Below, piece after piece: positions 17,201 to 24,327 of a stretch of DNA of 34,383 bases. Below the pieces are notes generated by a model that was given only the letters and a program-made list of their open reading frames with translations, ran no database searches and was not told where the DNA came from. The first letter of the stretch is position 1, and every line of letters begins with the position of its first letter. Where the stretch lies: assembly GCA_903885375.1 (NCBI GenBank), contig CAISIK010000020.1, forward strand, positions 1 to 34,383, read 5' to 3'. The stretch comes from an uncultured Pseudomonadota bacterium (GTDB lineage Bacteria; Myxococcota_A; UBA796; SXON01). The translations under genes and the position numbers were made by a program.

Positions 17201-17498
17201 GCTCCAGGCCTCCGGCACGGTGGGCCTCCGCGCCGGCACCATCCGCTCCGACGGCATGAGCGCCACGCTCGGGTCGGCCCCCGGCGCCAACACCGCGAAG
17301 GTGGAGATCGACGGCAGCCGCTCGCTCAGCGTGGAGTTTTCGAAGCTCCTGCTCGAAGCCTTCGGCATCCGCGCCGGCGGCGCCCGCGTCGACGTGAAGA
17401 GCGTATCGGCCGGCAACGCCGCCCTGCACCAGTCGGGCGCCCGCACCGACGTGAGCGCCGGCACCCTGCGCACCGGCGCCGCGAGCATCACCCGCTGA
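14226..17498 (+). CDS. Large 36-residue-repeat protein, predicted beta-solenoid
   Basis: A 1090-residue protein of unknown family with no cysteine, no signal peptide and no membrane helix. Residues 1-60 are Pro/Ala-rich and disordered. Residues about 85-190 form a folded N-terminal part (WGDDRIRLAKLRIASINKAG). From about residue 195 to 780 come some sixteen units of 34-37 residues (mode 36) with consensus 'tVsA..L.AtGV.AG...A..A.A.G..V..G.GG'. A Ser/Thr/Gly stretch follows (about 780-870), then a distinct domain (about 875-985: RITVKPGTTAYVEVQVQGG, WGWTSVPGVYMSREG) and a last set of degenerate repeats ending in SAGTLRTGAASITR. The regular small-residue/valine pattern suggests a right-handed beta-helix or fibre. 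It may be secreted by a non-Sec route or form an internal filament; there is no evidence for either. It lies 20 bp ahead of rsmD. Confidence 0.8.
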   Translation: MSDQSYKPATTPAAPAVEAPTPNPRVGRGSGYPARFDVAQTAKPASEEKPASGPGFFDRLGALSGSTHLGTLLGSNASGVEWDNTEKGANKPNVDKWGDDRIRLAKLRIASINKAGFQAKNLHADGIDLNERSKAKDGRFVADLEVPTASAESIVSTSPALQAAGVQIGGVKVHREYVGSELTEFFSKPGDTRVEVQSATVTGLKTADFQADRLAAGGMGATTDGTTHTLTGERMHAEGISAGGVNLARADAEGASATIKPGDVSFAARNLGASGVTAGATQFATIGTHGLSLHSGAGGVSVQAQTATATGFAAPGVTVADAQADRLAVSSSGSATTVGADRLTLGATDAKGFHADQTVLAGASATTEGRGTTVSARQLNSTGLVAGGATIGGVSAADARLSVGEGVSARFGSAEARDIAGGGMTLGGASARGVGVDVGANGTTVSAEQLAASRLAGHGVSVASADAKGARIGTAGGLHLGVDELHARDVAGAGASAQAVDATALAARVGPNGVNGTLGALDATGLRAGDVSASRASLSGATLDTNGAATSLGVRSLQADGVAAGALNAGHLSAEGAKVDVADGKSNVRARNASATNVSAGTARAASVKGSGLNVSAGGTGVSASADTLEASRLAVSGVKADKADASGVSFRNGAGETSVRARNASATNVSAGTARAASVKGSGLNVTAGGTGVSGSADTLNATRVRADGVALESAEARRLAVSQSGSGSTSKTTATAGSVSGAGLVAGDLTARRVGAEGVNATVAQSRGQSTVTAGATSASGSGVAYAGDAGRTSAESVQLTGLTHQQTGEHSTTAARSTSATGLQHRSTAAAGAASSSRGGASSSGPSVVQQAAGLVDSAHLRGSVPLNPMTSGEGTGRITVKPGTTAYVEVQVQGGQIVPAATKATFSQPLDTWGWTSVPGVYMSREGKLYAEVNGLWDKELTAQMNKALGRTGSAVPLRVSDLAASMGGSGGSGSAGSSGPSMARTDELQASGTVGLRAGTIRSDGMSATLGSAPGANTAKVEIDGSRSLSVEFSKLLLEAFGIRAGGARVDVKSVSAGNAALHQSGARTDVSAGTLRTGAASITR
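15987..16310. repeat. 108-bp near-identical duplication at 216-bp spacing inside the repeat protein gene
   Basis: 15987-16094 and 16203-16310 both encode the unit starting VRARNASATNVSAG and differ at only a few bases, mostly silent. The 216-bp step is exactly two 36-codon units, indicating a recent internal duplication of a two-unit block, while other units have diverged strongly. Confidence 0.85.
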
Positions 17499-17518
17499 TC
17501 CCGCGTTAGCGGCGCCGC

Positions 17519-18052
17519 ATGCTTCGTGTCACCGGCGGCAATCTCAGGGGCCGCGTCCTGCCCGCCATCCTCCCGGAGGGGGTTCGCCCCACCAGCGCCC
17601 GCACCCGCGAGGCGCTCTTCTCCATCGTGGGCCAGGACCTCGAGGGGCTCTCGTTCCTCGACGCGTTCGGCGGCGCCGGCCTCATCGCGATCGAGGCCTT
17701 CTCGCGCGGCGCGCGCCCCGTGACGGTGTTCGAGCGCGCCCTCCCTGCGCTGGCCGCCATCCGACTCAACATGGGCGCGGTGGGCGTGCCGCTCGACCTG
17801 CGCGCGGCCGATGCCGGCACGCTGCAGAACCCCGACGGCAGCCCCGCAATGCTCGCCGATCTCGTGTACCTCGACCCGCCCTTCGCCGACGACATCGGTG
17901 CCTGGATCGCCCGCCTCGGCGGCTGCGCCCGCGACACGCTCGTGGCCGAAGCCCGCACCGGCACGGACTTTCCCGAGGTGGCGGGCGCGCTCCCGCTCGA
18001 CCGAATCCGCAAGTACGGCGAAAGCACGCTCGCCATCTACCGGGCCGGATAG
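17519..18052 (+). CDS. rsmD: 16S rRNA (guanine966-N2)-methyltransferase RsmD
   Basis: A 177-residue enzyme that methylates G966 of 16S rRNA in the 30S subunit with S-adenosylmethionine. The family signature runs in order: MLRVTGGNLRGRVL at the N-terminus, the substrate strip VRPTSARTREALFSIVG, the SAM-binding motif FLDAFGGAGLIAIEAFSRGA, the ribose-acid region VTVFERALPALAAI, and the catalytic LVYLDPPFADD. It closes with RKYGESTLAIYR, as RsmD proteins do. Length is normal. The ATG at 17519 lies 20 bp after the repeat-protein stop and the next gene starts 9 bp after its stop, so the three could be one transcript. Confidence 0.93.
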   Translation: MLRVTGGNLRGRVLPAILPEGVRPTSARTREALFSIVGQDLEGLSFLDAFGGAGLIAIEAFSRGARPVTVFERALPALAAIRLNMGAVGVPLDLRAADAGTLQNPDGSPAMLADLVYLDPPFADDIGAWIARLGGCARDTLVAEARTGTDFPEVAGALPLDRIRKYGESTLAIYRAG

Positions 18053-18061
18053 GCTCGGGCG

Positions 18062-20086
18062 GTGATCCCCGCCTACGTCGAGTTCCTCACCGTCCCCCTT
18101 CGCGATGCCCTCCTTGCCGCCAGCGAGCCCTCCGGCGTGCCGGGGCTGCGCTCGGGCGCGGGGCTGCAGGCGGCCTTCCCGGAGCTCGAGTCCACCGAGG
18201 TGCTCGGCCTCGTGGTCGAGGTGTACCGCGCCGTGGCGCCGCGGCTCGCCACCGTGCTGGCGCAGCGCACGGCCGATCGCGCCTTCCTCGATGCGCGCAC
18301 CGCCGAGCTCGCCCCCGCCAACGTCGGCGTCGACATCACCGACGCCCGCTGGAAAACGGCCATCGGCTCGCACGATGGTGCCGGCCGTGTGGTGCTCGGC
18401 CCGGCGCCGCGCCCCACCGAGGCGCCCGCGACCGCCATCCCGACCTTCCTGCGCGGCCACCAGGTCACCCTATTCGGCCCGCCCGACTCCGCGCGCATGG
18501 CCATCAACGCGATGAACGCCGTGCATCGCCGCCGGCCCGACGAGCCCGCGATCGTCGAGGAGCTGGTGGGGGCGAGCGTGGCGCGGTGGGGGGCCGACAG
18601 CGAGGACAGCAAGACCCCGCGCCTCCAGAGCCTCTACGAAGCCACCCGCAACCTCGCCGGGTGTTTCGAGGGCACCATCGAGGCCCAGGACGAGCGCACG
18701 GGCCGCCAGTACGCCCTGAGCCCCGAGCGGCGCTCGCTGCCCATCAAGCGGGTGGCGGGCCTCGCGCTGCCCGATGGCAACCATTTTCTCGACGGCGCCC
18801 CCCTTCCGCTGCACCTGCTGGAGCTCGTGCAGCACGCCTGGCTGCACCGCGCGCGTCCCGAGGCGCTCGTCTATTATTTTCCCAAGCTGGAAAACGAGGA
18901 GGAGGCGGCCTACCTCGCGGAGCTCTTCCGCGTCACCGAGGCGGCCATCGCCCGTCGCGACCCCGTCCTCCAACCCGGCACCCTCCGCGTCCTCGTCGTG
19001 TTCGAAAACCCCCGCGCGATTTTCCGCATCCGTGAAATGGCCGCAGCGCTGCACCCCTGGTTCCTCGGCGGCAGCCTCGGCTGGCACGACTTTCTCGCCA
19101 GCACCGCCCGCGTCTTCCGCAACGACCCCGGCTACCGCATCCCGGTGAAGGCCGATCCCAACATCGTCATCCGCAACATCCGCGAGAGCCACCGCATCCT
19201 CGTGCGCGACCTCGGCCCGAGCGGCGCGATGAAGATCGGCGGGATGTACGGCATCCTGCCCATCGAGGGGGATGCCCAGAGCTACACCGTCACCATGGTG
19301 GGGTTCGTGCGCGATGTGGCCACGCAACTCAAACGGGGGCTCGATGGCTTCTGGGTGGCGCACCCCGACTTCGTGCGCCTCGGCATCGCGCTCTGCGAGG
19401 CCTGGCGCCGGCGCGAGGCCAACCCCGACGATGGTGCGCTCCGCACGCTGGTGGCCGACATGGTCACCGACCCCGCCGAGCTCGAGCGCCTCCTGCCCTT
19501 TGTTTTCGGTCCCGACGTCGACGGCCTCGAACCGGGCGACCCGAGCTACCTCCGCGCCGTCCTCGCCGCGGAGCGCGGCGCGAGCCCGCTCGTGCCCAAC
19601 GACGACCCCGAGGAGGTCCGCTACAACGTGTTCCAGGCGCTGCAGTACCTCGCCGACTGGCTGAGCGGCAACGGCTGCGTGGCCCTCCCGGCCTTGCTGC
19701 AGTCGGCGCGCGGGGAGCGGGTGGCAGTGCGGGTAATGGACGATCTGGCCACCACCGAGCGCAGCCGTTGGGAGCTGTGGGCCGAGGTGGCGCACGGGCG
19801 GGTGTCCCCCGCGCAGTTCGAGGCCATCCTCGCGGAGGAGGTAGCCTTCCTCCAGGCCGGCCGCAGCGAGCCCGGCCACCGACCGCAGGTGGCGTGGAGC
19901 GGCGAGGCAGCCCGGTGGTACCCCATCGCGGTGCGAGTGCTGCGGCAGCTCGTGCTGAGTCCCACGCCGCCCGAGTTCGTCACCGAGCTGGTGATGCCCT
20001 TCAGCTTCGATCTCGTGCGCGCCCACCCCGACCCCTGGGCGCGGGCCTGCGAGCTGTGTCCCGGCCGGTTCGAGGCCGCGCCATGA
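18062..20086 (+). CDS. Divergent malate synthase-like protein
   Basis: A 674-residue protein from GTG 18062. From residue about 268 it follows the malate synthase TIM barrel: LVYYFPKLENEEEAAYLAELF (family 'yfyLPKmEs..EA...nd.F'), LRVLVVFENPRAIF with the expected metal-binding Glu near 313, GGSLGWHDFLAS with Asp near 342, AMKIGGMYGILP, and DGFWVAHPDFVRL near 429. The C-terminal cap has YLADWLSGNGCVALPALLQ and MDDLATTERSRWELW, where the family catalytic base Asp lies (cf. MEDAATAEISR). So catalytic positions appear kept although overall identity looks low and the N-terminal 260 residues are unusual. The expected reaction is acetyl-CoA plus glyoxylate to malate; a different acyl-CoA or aldehyde is possible. 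Its stop overlaps the next ATG. Confidence 0.7.
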   Translation: MIPAYVEFLTVPLRDALLAASEPSGVPGLRSGAGLQAAFPELESTEVLGLVVEVYRAVAPRLATVLAQRTADRAFLDARTAELAPANVGVDITDARWKTAIGSHDGAGRVVLGPAPRPTEAPATAIPTFLRGHQVTLFGPPDSARMAINAMNAVHRRRPDEPAIVEELVGASVARWGADSEDSKTPRLQSLYEATRNLAGCFEGTIEAQDERTGRQYALSPERRSLPIKRVAGLALPDGNHFLDGAPLPLHLLELVQHAWLHRARPEALVYYFPKLENEEEAAYLAELFRVTEAAIARRDPVLQPGTLRVLVVFENPRAIFRIREMAAALHPWFLGGSLGWHDFLASTARVFRNDPGYRIPVKADPNIVIRNIRESHRILVRDLGPSGAMKIGGMYGILPIEGDAQSYTVTMVGFVRDVATQLKRGLDGFWVAHPDFVRLGIALCEAWRRREANPDDGALRTLVADMVTDPAELERLLPFVFGPDVDGLEPGDPSYLRAVLAAERGASPLVPNDDPEEVRYNVFQALQYLADWLSGNGCVALPALLQSARGERVAVRVMDDLATTERSRWELWAEVAHGRVSPAQFEAILAEEVAFLQAGRSEPGHRPQVAWSGEAARWYPIAVRVLRQLVLSPTPPEFVTELVMPFSFDLVRAHPDPWARACELCPGRFEAAP

Positions 20087-20874
20087 TGCAGACCGACGAG
20101 GTGCTCGAACGTTTCCTCGCCACCGGCGAGTTTCCCCCCGGCCTGCCCGGCTTCACCGGCCCGCCCGCCCAGCGCCGGCAGGCGGCGGAGCGTGCCGTTC
20201 GCGAGGTGCTGGTGCGCATCGTGGGGTGGCGCACCTCGCGGTGTCCCATCCAACTGCCCGCCCCACCCGAAAATGCCGAAGCCGTGGTGCGCGAGCGGGT
20301 GGAGCCGATGGTGCGCGGGCTCCTCCCCGCCGCCGACGCGATGATGGTCCTGCGCAAGCTCCCCGCTTGCGTGGCCGTGGTCACCCCCCAAACCTACCCG
20401 GCGCTCATCCGGGGCGTCCCCGCGCGCACCGCGTGGGACCTCGCCAACCTCCTCCTCGATGCGGTGGGCGCGCCCCCGCTCGCCGACGACACCCCGGAGC
20501 TCGATGGTCTCTGCGAGGGCAGCAAGAGCTTCGTCCTCCCCACTGCGTTCCTGCCCCAGGCCGGCACCGACGACATCCTCGTGCACGAGTTCGCCCACCT
20601 CCTGCACAGCGCCCGCCGCGGCGATGTCGGCCTCGGCCCGGCGGCCGACCCCATCCTCCGCATCGCCGAGCGCGACCGCGAGACCTTCGCCTGGGCCTGC
20701 GAAATCTGGTCCGCCCTCGAGCGCGATCCCCTCACCGCCCGGGAGCGGCTCGACGTCTGGCTCGCCGGCCCCACCCCCGACGACGCGCGCATCGATCAGC
20801 CGCGCCTGCGCGCCATCGTCGAGCGGGCCGTAGGCGGGGCGGGCTGGGCCGCGCTCCGCGAGCTGGTGGGCTGA
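20083..20874 (+). CDS. HExxH metalloprotease-like protein
   Basis: A 263-residue soluble protein starting at ATG 20083, overlapping the malate-synthase-like stop (ATGA). A zinc motif HEFAH (H168, E169, H172) occurs in DDILVHEFAHLLHSARRGD; a downstream helix RDRETFAWACEIW (around residue 199) offers a plausible third ligand Glu, giving a gluzincin-like arrangement. No signal peptide or membrane segment is seen. The N-terminal 160 residues are helical with the segment VLRKLPACVAVVTPQTYPAL. The substrate is unknown. Tight coupling to the malate-synthase-like gene suggests a shared process or merely shared expression. Similar HExxH proteins with no protease activity exist, so 'metalloprotease' is only a fold call. 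Confidence 0.6.
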   Translation: MMQTDEVLERFLATGEFPPGLPGFTGPPAQRRQAAERAVREVLVRIVGWRTSRCPIQLPAPPENAEAVVRERVEPMVRGLLPAADAMMVLRKLPACVAVVTPQTYPALIRGVPARTAWDLANLLLDAVGAPPLADDTPELDGLCEGSKSFVLPTAFLPQAGTDDILVHEFAHLLHSARRGDVGLGPAADPILRIAERDRETFAWACEIWSALERDPLTARERLDVWLAGPTPDDARIDQPRLRAIVERAVGGAGWAALRELVG

Positions 20875-20878
20875 AGGG

Positions 20879-20928
20879 GAGATGCGCCGGGCCCCACCTC
20901 GGGGGTCCCACGGGCAGGGGCGCATCTC
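20879..20928 (+). terminator. Gene-end inverted repeat (core-bearing copy 3)
   Basis: Perfect 10-bp arms GAGATGCGCC (20879-20888) and GGCGCATCTC (20919-20928) start 4 nt after the metalloprotease-like stop. The 30-nt loop contains CCCCACCTCGGG (20892-20903), with an inner GGGCCCC/GGGGGTCCC pairing. It lies in an 85-bp convergent gap, so it likely stops transcription from both sides. Confidence 0.5.
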
Positions 20929-20959
20929 GGCGCGGGGCGGGCGCCGGCGCCGGCGCGCC

Positions 20960-21730
20960 CTACATCGCCGCCGCCGTGCTGTTGTTCAGCACATGCAGCA
21001 CCCAGCCCGGCAGCACGCTCCCGCTCCGCTCGCGGAGCCATCCGCACGCAAAGCCGATGAGCACCAGCGGCGGCACGGCCCAGAGCCGGTCGGTGTGGAT
21101 GGCGCCGAAGATCAACGCCTGCGCCACCAGCGCCCGGCGCGCTCCGAACCGCTCCCGCAAGAGCGGCTGCAACCACCCCCGGAAGAAGGCCTCCTCCGTG
21201 AGCGGCGCAACCCCGATCACGAAGACGAGCACCACCCCGCGCACCCAGCCCGCCTCGGTGGCCAGCGCCGTGGCGAGGTTCTGCGCCTCGGGCGAAAAAC
21301 CCAGCGCGTCCAGACCCAGCGCGTAGCCAGCCGCCACCGCCATCACCCCCACCGCGGCAGGAACCCCGGCCAGCGCCCAGCGCCAGCCCGGCCACCCGCC
21401 CAACCGGAGGCTCCCCCCCACCGCCGCCGCCACGATCGCCGCGAGGGTGCCACACCCGGTGCCGAGGGTGCCCCCCACGAGCCACGGGCCCGTGAGGAGC
21501 GCGGCGGGGTCGAGGCGCAGCGGCGCTCCGAGCACCAGCGCGCCCACCACGCCCAGCACGTTGCCGAGGGCGAAGCCGAGGCCGCCCACCAGCAACCCCT
21601 GCGCCCACCACACGCGGGCAGGCGCGAACAGGCGCAACCCGAAGCCGAGCGCCAGTCCGCTCGCGAGGGCCACGACCAGGCCGCCGGCCACGAACGCCAT
21701 CGCGGTGGCGGGGTGCAGGCCGAAGCTCAC
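20960..21730 (-). CDS. CPBP (CAAX/Abi) family intramembrane metalloprotease
   Basis: A 256-residue polytopic protein from GTG 21730, which overlaps the lipoprotein stop as GTGA. Eight or so hydrophobic helices are seen. The family motifs are complete: EExxxR in APLTEEAFFRGWLQP, FxxxH in ALIFGAIHTDRLWA, and HxxxN in WVLHVLNNSTA near the C-terminus. These form the membrane-embedded zinc-dependent site of Rce1-type prenyl proteases and their bacterial relatives. The substrate is unknown; bacterial members serve in peptide maturation, bacteriocin immunity or unspecified protein processing. It is the third gene of the methyltransferase/lipoprotein/CPBP unit. Confidence 0.88.
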   Translation of the reverse strand: MSFGLHPATAMAFVAGGLVVALASGLALGFGLRLFAPARVWWAQGLLVGGLGFALGNVLGVVGALVLGAPLRLDPAALLTGPWLVGGTLGTGCGTLAAIVAAAVGGSLRLGGWPGWRWALAGVPAAVGVMAVAAGYALGLDALGFSPEAQNLATALATEAGWVRGVVLVFVIGVAPLTEEAFFRGWLQPLLRERFGARRALVAQALIFGAIHTDRLWAVPPLVLIGFACGWLRERSGSVLPGWVLHVLNNSTAAAM

Positions 21731-22599
21731 GGCAGCGCCACCGTGTAGACCGCGCCGGTGCTGCCGCCTTCGTGGGGCTGGTAGGGCGACCCCACGAAGA
21801 GCCACCCCCCTCCCCCGGCCACGCGGAGCGGCTGCCCCACGGCCCCGCCCTCCAGCACGAGCACCTCCCCACCCGCCAGCGGGACGATCCGGCCCCGCTC
21901 GGGAACGGCGTGCTTGTTGAACACGCCCGCGGCGTAGCCGGCGCCTATCGCCAACCCGAGGTGTTCCCCTTCGACCCCCTCGGCGTCGCGGCCATCCTCG
22001 CAGGCCACGCGACCGGCGCCGCGCGTGTCGGCGAGCTCCGGATCGCCGGCGCAGAGCCCATCACCGTCGAGCGCGAGCGCGCCGCCCTCGCCGGCCGGGA
22101 GGTCGGGTGCCGCCACCTCGGCGGTGAGCTCGGGGTTCCAGGCGCGGAGCCCGCACCCCTCGTCGCACACGAGCGCCACCACCCGCGTTTCACTCGCCGC
22201 GAGGGCCTGCACGCCCACCACGGCGACGCTCCCCCCGCCCTGCCGGAACAACTCGCGGTCGGTGGCGAAGTACACCGCCGTTTCGCTCACGGCGAAGGTG
22301 CTGCCGCGGCTCAGCTCCGGCGCCGACTCCTCGCCGATCACGGCCTCACGGATCCCCACCCGCACGAGCTCCTCGCCCCGCCAGCCCACCCACTGGCCGT
22401 TGCCCTCGCTCCACGCGCCTTCCACCCACACGCCGGGCAGGCCCGGCGCCGCCGCCGCGAGGCGACCGTCGCGGGCAGCCAGCACCTCGCCCAGTCGGGA
22501 GTCGGGCTCGCCGAACTCCGCCTCCACGGGCAGCTCGGCGCCGAGCACCGTTTCGCCGGGGAGCAGGTCGTCGGCGCACCCCCCCAGCCCGAGGAGCAA
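21727..22599 (-). CDS. Lipoprotein, WD/propeller-like, unknown function
   Basis: A 290-residue protein from TTG 22599, five nt after the methyltransferase stop. The signal is very short (MLLGLGGC with the lipobox Cys at position 8); an upstream CTG-led extension would add a better n-region (LHEVA), so the exact start is open. The mature part is a series of short beta strands with Gly/Asp turns and repeated patterns (GVWVEGAWSEGNGQWVGW, AVYFATDRELFRQGGGSVAV, RIVPLAGGEVLVLEGGAVG, GGGGWLFVGSPYQP). These recall beta-propeller or FG-GAP-like blades, though no diagnostic motif is present. It is probably anchored in the outer membrane. The stop overlaps the CPBP start. Confidence 0.6.
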   Translation of the reverse strand: MLLGLGGCADDLLPGETVLGAELPVEAEFGEPDSRLGEVLAARDGRLAAAAPGLPGVWVEGAWSEGNGQWVGWRGEELVRVGIREAVIGEESAPELSRGSTFAVSETAVYFATDRELFRQGGGSVAVVGVQALAASETRVVALVCDEGCGLRAWNPELTAEVAAPDLPAGEGGALALDGDGLCAGDPELADTRGAGRVACEDGRDAEGVEGEHLGLAIGAGYAAGVFNKHAVPERGRIVPLAGGEVLVLEGGAVGQPLRVAGGGGWLFVGSPYQPHEGGSTGAVYTVALP

Positions 22600-22604
22600 C
22601 AGCG

Positions 22605-23234
22605 CTACTTCGTGCAGACGAGCCGCCGGTAGAAGCCGTGCCGTTCATCCTCGATGTCCGGCCCGAAGGGAGAGGCTTCGGCCACCGCGCGGAGCTGCGC
22701 CCAGCGGCCGGCATCCATCCCGAACTTCGCCCACTGGCCGCGCACGAAGGCGTCGGTGGGGAGCCCCGCCTTCCGCACGATCCAGTCCGCGGGGACCTCC
22801 GCCTCCGGGTCGGCCTCGTACACGTAGAAGCGCCCGCCCTCCACGAGCACGCGGTACACCTCGGCGAAGATCGCCGCGGGGTCGCCCCAATGGTGCGCCG
22901 ACTGCACCGCCGCCGCCGACTCGAACGTGCGCTCGGGGTAGATGATGTTCGTGGCGTCCATCTTGCGGAAGGTGACGTTCAGCCGATCGCGCTTGTTGGC
23001 CTCGGCGTAGCGCAGCATGGCCTCGGAGGTGTCGATGCCCACGGCATCCACCTCGCGGCGCCCGCTGGCCACGTGGATGGCGAGCCAGCCCGTGCCGGTG
23101 CCCACATCGAGGAAGCTGCCCCGCTCGGTGCCCACATCCGCGGCGATGAACCGGTAGGCGGGCTGGTAGTACCGGCTCGGCCCCAGCTGGTAGGCGAGGG
23201 CGGTGAGAGCGGCGCGATCGGGCAGGAGCGACAT
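22605..23234 (-). CDS. Class I SAM-dependent methyltransferase
   Basis: A 209-residue protein. The ATG at 23234 is used because the open frame beyond it runs through the divergent SDR gene and is Arg/Ser-rich. Motif I is GSFLDVGTGTGWLAIHVA; the acidic ribose contact is in VDAVGIDTSEAMLRYAE; motif II/III positions are VTFRKMDATNIIYPERTF, then AAAVQSAHHWGDPAAIFAEV, then YRVLVEGGRFYVYE. This is the UbiE/Methyltransferase_11 layout. The target is unknown. It heads a three-gene minus-strand unit with the lipoprotein and CPBP protease, and its start lies only 22 bp from the divergent SDR start, so the two promoters must overlap coding sequence or the transcripts be near leaderless. Confidence 0.82.
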   Translation of the reverse strand: MSLLPDRAALTALAYQLGPSRYYQPAYRFIAADVGTERGSFLDVGTGTGWLAIHVASGRREVDAVGIDTSEAMLRYAEANKRDRLNVTFRKMDATNIIYPERTFESAAAVQSAHHWGDPAAIFAEVYRVLVEGGRFYVYEADPEAEVPADWIVRKAGLPTDAFVRGQWAKFGMDAGRWAQLRAVAEASPFGPDIEDERHGFYRRLVCTK

Positions 23235-23256
23235 CGACGGGTCCGGAGGCGGGCTA

Positions 23257-24264
23257 ATGTGCAGGGCGATGCCCCCTTCGTCAACCTCCATCCTCCCCTT
23301 CCGACGCTGGGCGGTGACCGGCGGCACCGGCCTCGTCGGCAACAACGTGGTTCGCGCGCTGGTTGCCGCGGGAGCCGAGGTGCGTGTGCTCAGCCGCCGC
23401 CCGCCCCGCCGCGAGTTCGCGGGCCTCGCCGTGGAGGAGGTGGCCGGCGATCTCGACGACCCCGCCTCGCTCCGCCGGGCCTTCGAAGGCGCCGAGTGCG
23501 TGGTGCACGCCGCCGCCATGGTGGAGATCCGGTACGGCGGGCGCGCCGAGATGGAGGCGGTGAACGTGCGCGGCACCGAAGCCGTCGTGGCCGCGCTCCC
23601 CCCGGGCGCCCGCCTCGTGCACGTGAGCACCGTCGATGCGCTGGGCATGCGCTCCCGCGGGTCCCCCGCCGACGAAACCTGCGCGCCCGCCGCCCACGAA
23701 GGCGGCGTCCCCTACGTGGACACCAAGCGCCTCGCCGACCGCGTGGTGCAGGAGCGCGCGCCCAACGCGGTGATCGTGTACCCCACCTACATGATCGGCC
23801 CCTGGGACTGGCGCCCGTCGAGCGGCAAGATGCTCCTCGAGATCGGCGGCGGCAAGGGGCTCCTCGCGCCCCCCGGCGGCAACAACTTCGTGGACGTGCG
23901 CGATGTCGCGGCCGGCATCCTCGCGGCCGCCGCCGCTCCTGCCGGGGGCCGGTGGATCCTCGGCGGCGAGAACCTCTCCTACCGCGAGGCCTGGGCCCGG
24001 ATGGCCGCCGTCACCGGCGCGCTCCCCCCGCTGGGCGAGCTCCCGCGCTGGGCCGCAGGTGCCGCGGCCGCGGGGTTCGACCTCGCCCGCGCGGTGGGCC
24101 TCCCCGAAGGCGAGATCAACGCTGCGGCCATCCGCATGAGCACGCTCCCGCACTACTTCTCGCCCGCGAAGGCCATCGCCGAGCTGGGCATGCCCCAGAC
24201 CCCGCTCGACACCGCCCTCGCCGACGCCTGGGCGTGGTTCGGCGAGCACGGGATGCGGGCGTAG
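23257..24264 (+). CDS. NAD-dependent epimerase/dehydratase (extended SDR)
   Basis: A 335-residue enzyme. The ATG at 23257 is preferred over 23269 because GGAGG (23245-23249) lies 7 nt before it. The Rossmann motif TGGTGLVGNNVVRALVAAG is near the N-terminus; DLDDPASLRRAFEGAECVVHAAA gives the adenine and NNAG-like strand; the catalytic Ser lies in VHVSTVDALG and the Tyr/Lys pair in PYVDTKRLAD (YxxxK); GPWDWRPSS and NNFVDVRDVAAG are typical for the extended SDR group that includes dihydroflavonol reductase/sterol-type and nucleotide-sugar enzymes. The substrate is unknown. It is a single gene, convergent with birA across 63 bp of G+C-rich sequence that holds only a weak GGCGC/GCGCC stem. Confidence 0.85.
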   Translation: MCRAMPPSSTSILPFRRWAVTGGTGLVGNNVVRALVAAGAEVRVLSRRPPRREFAGLAVEEVAGDLDDPASLRRAFEGAECVVHAAAMVEIRYGGRAEMEAVNVRGTEAVVAALPPGARLVHVSTVDALGMRSRGSPADETCAPAAHEGGVPYVDTKRLADRVVQERAPNAVIVYPTYMIGPWDWRPSSGKMLLEIGGGKGLLAPPGGNNFVDVRDVAAGILAAAAAPAGGRWILGGENLSYREAWARMAAVTGALPPLGELPRWAAGAAAAGFDLARAVGLPEGEINAAAIRMSTLPHYFSPAKAIAELGMPQTPLDTALADAWAWFGEHGMRA

Positions 24265-24327
24265 ATCGCAACGAGAGCCCCCCGGCGCGGGAGCGCCAGG
24301 CGCCGCCCGGAACCCGCGAGGTGCGCG

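Noticed and set aside
14151..17429. A 1092-codon open frame on the minus strand antisense to the repeat protein
   Set aside because: Its product is a His/Gly/Ala/Arg-rich mirror of the repeats with no motif. High G+C codon use removes stops from the antisense frame, and the plus-strand protein has ordered repeats and a promoter.
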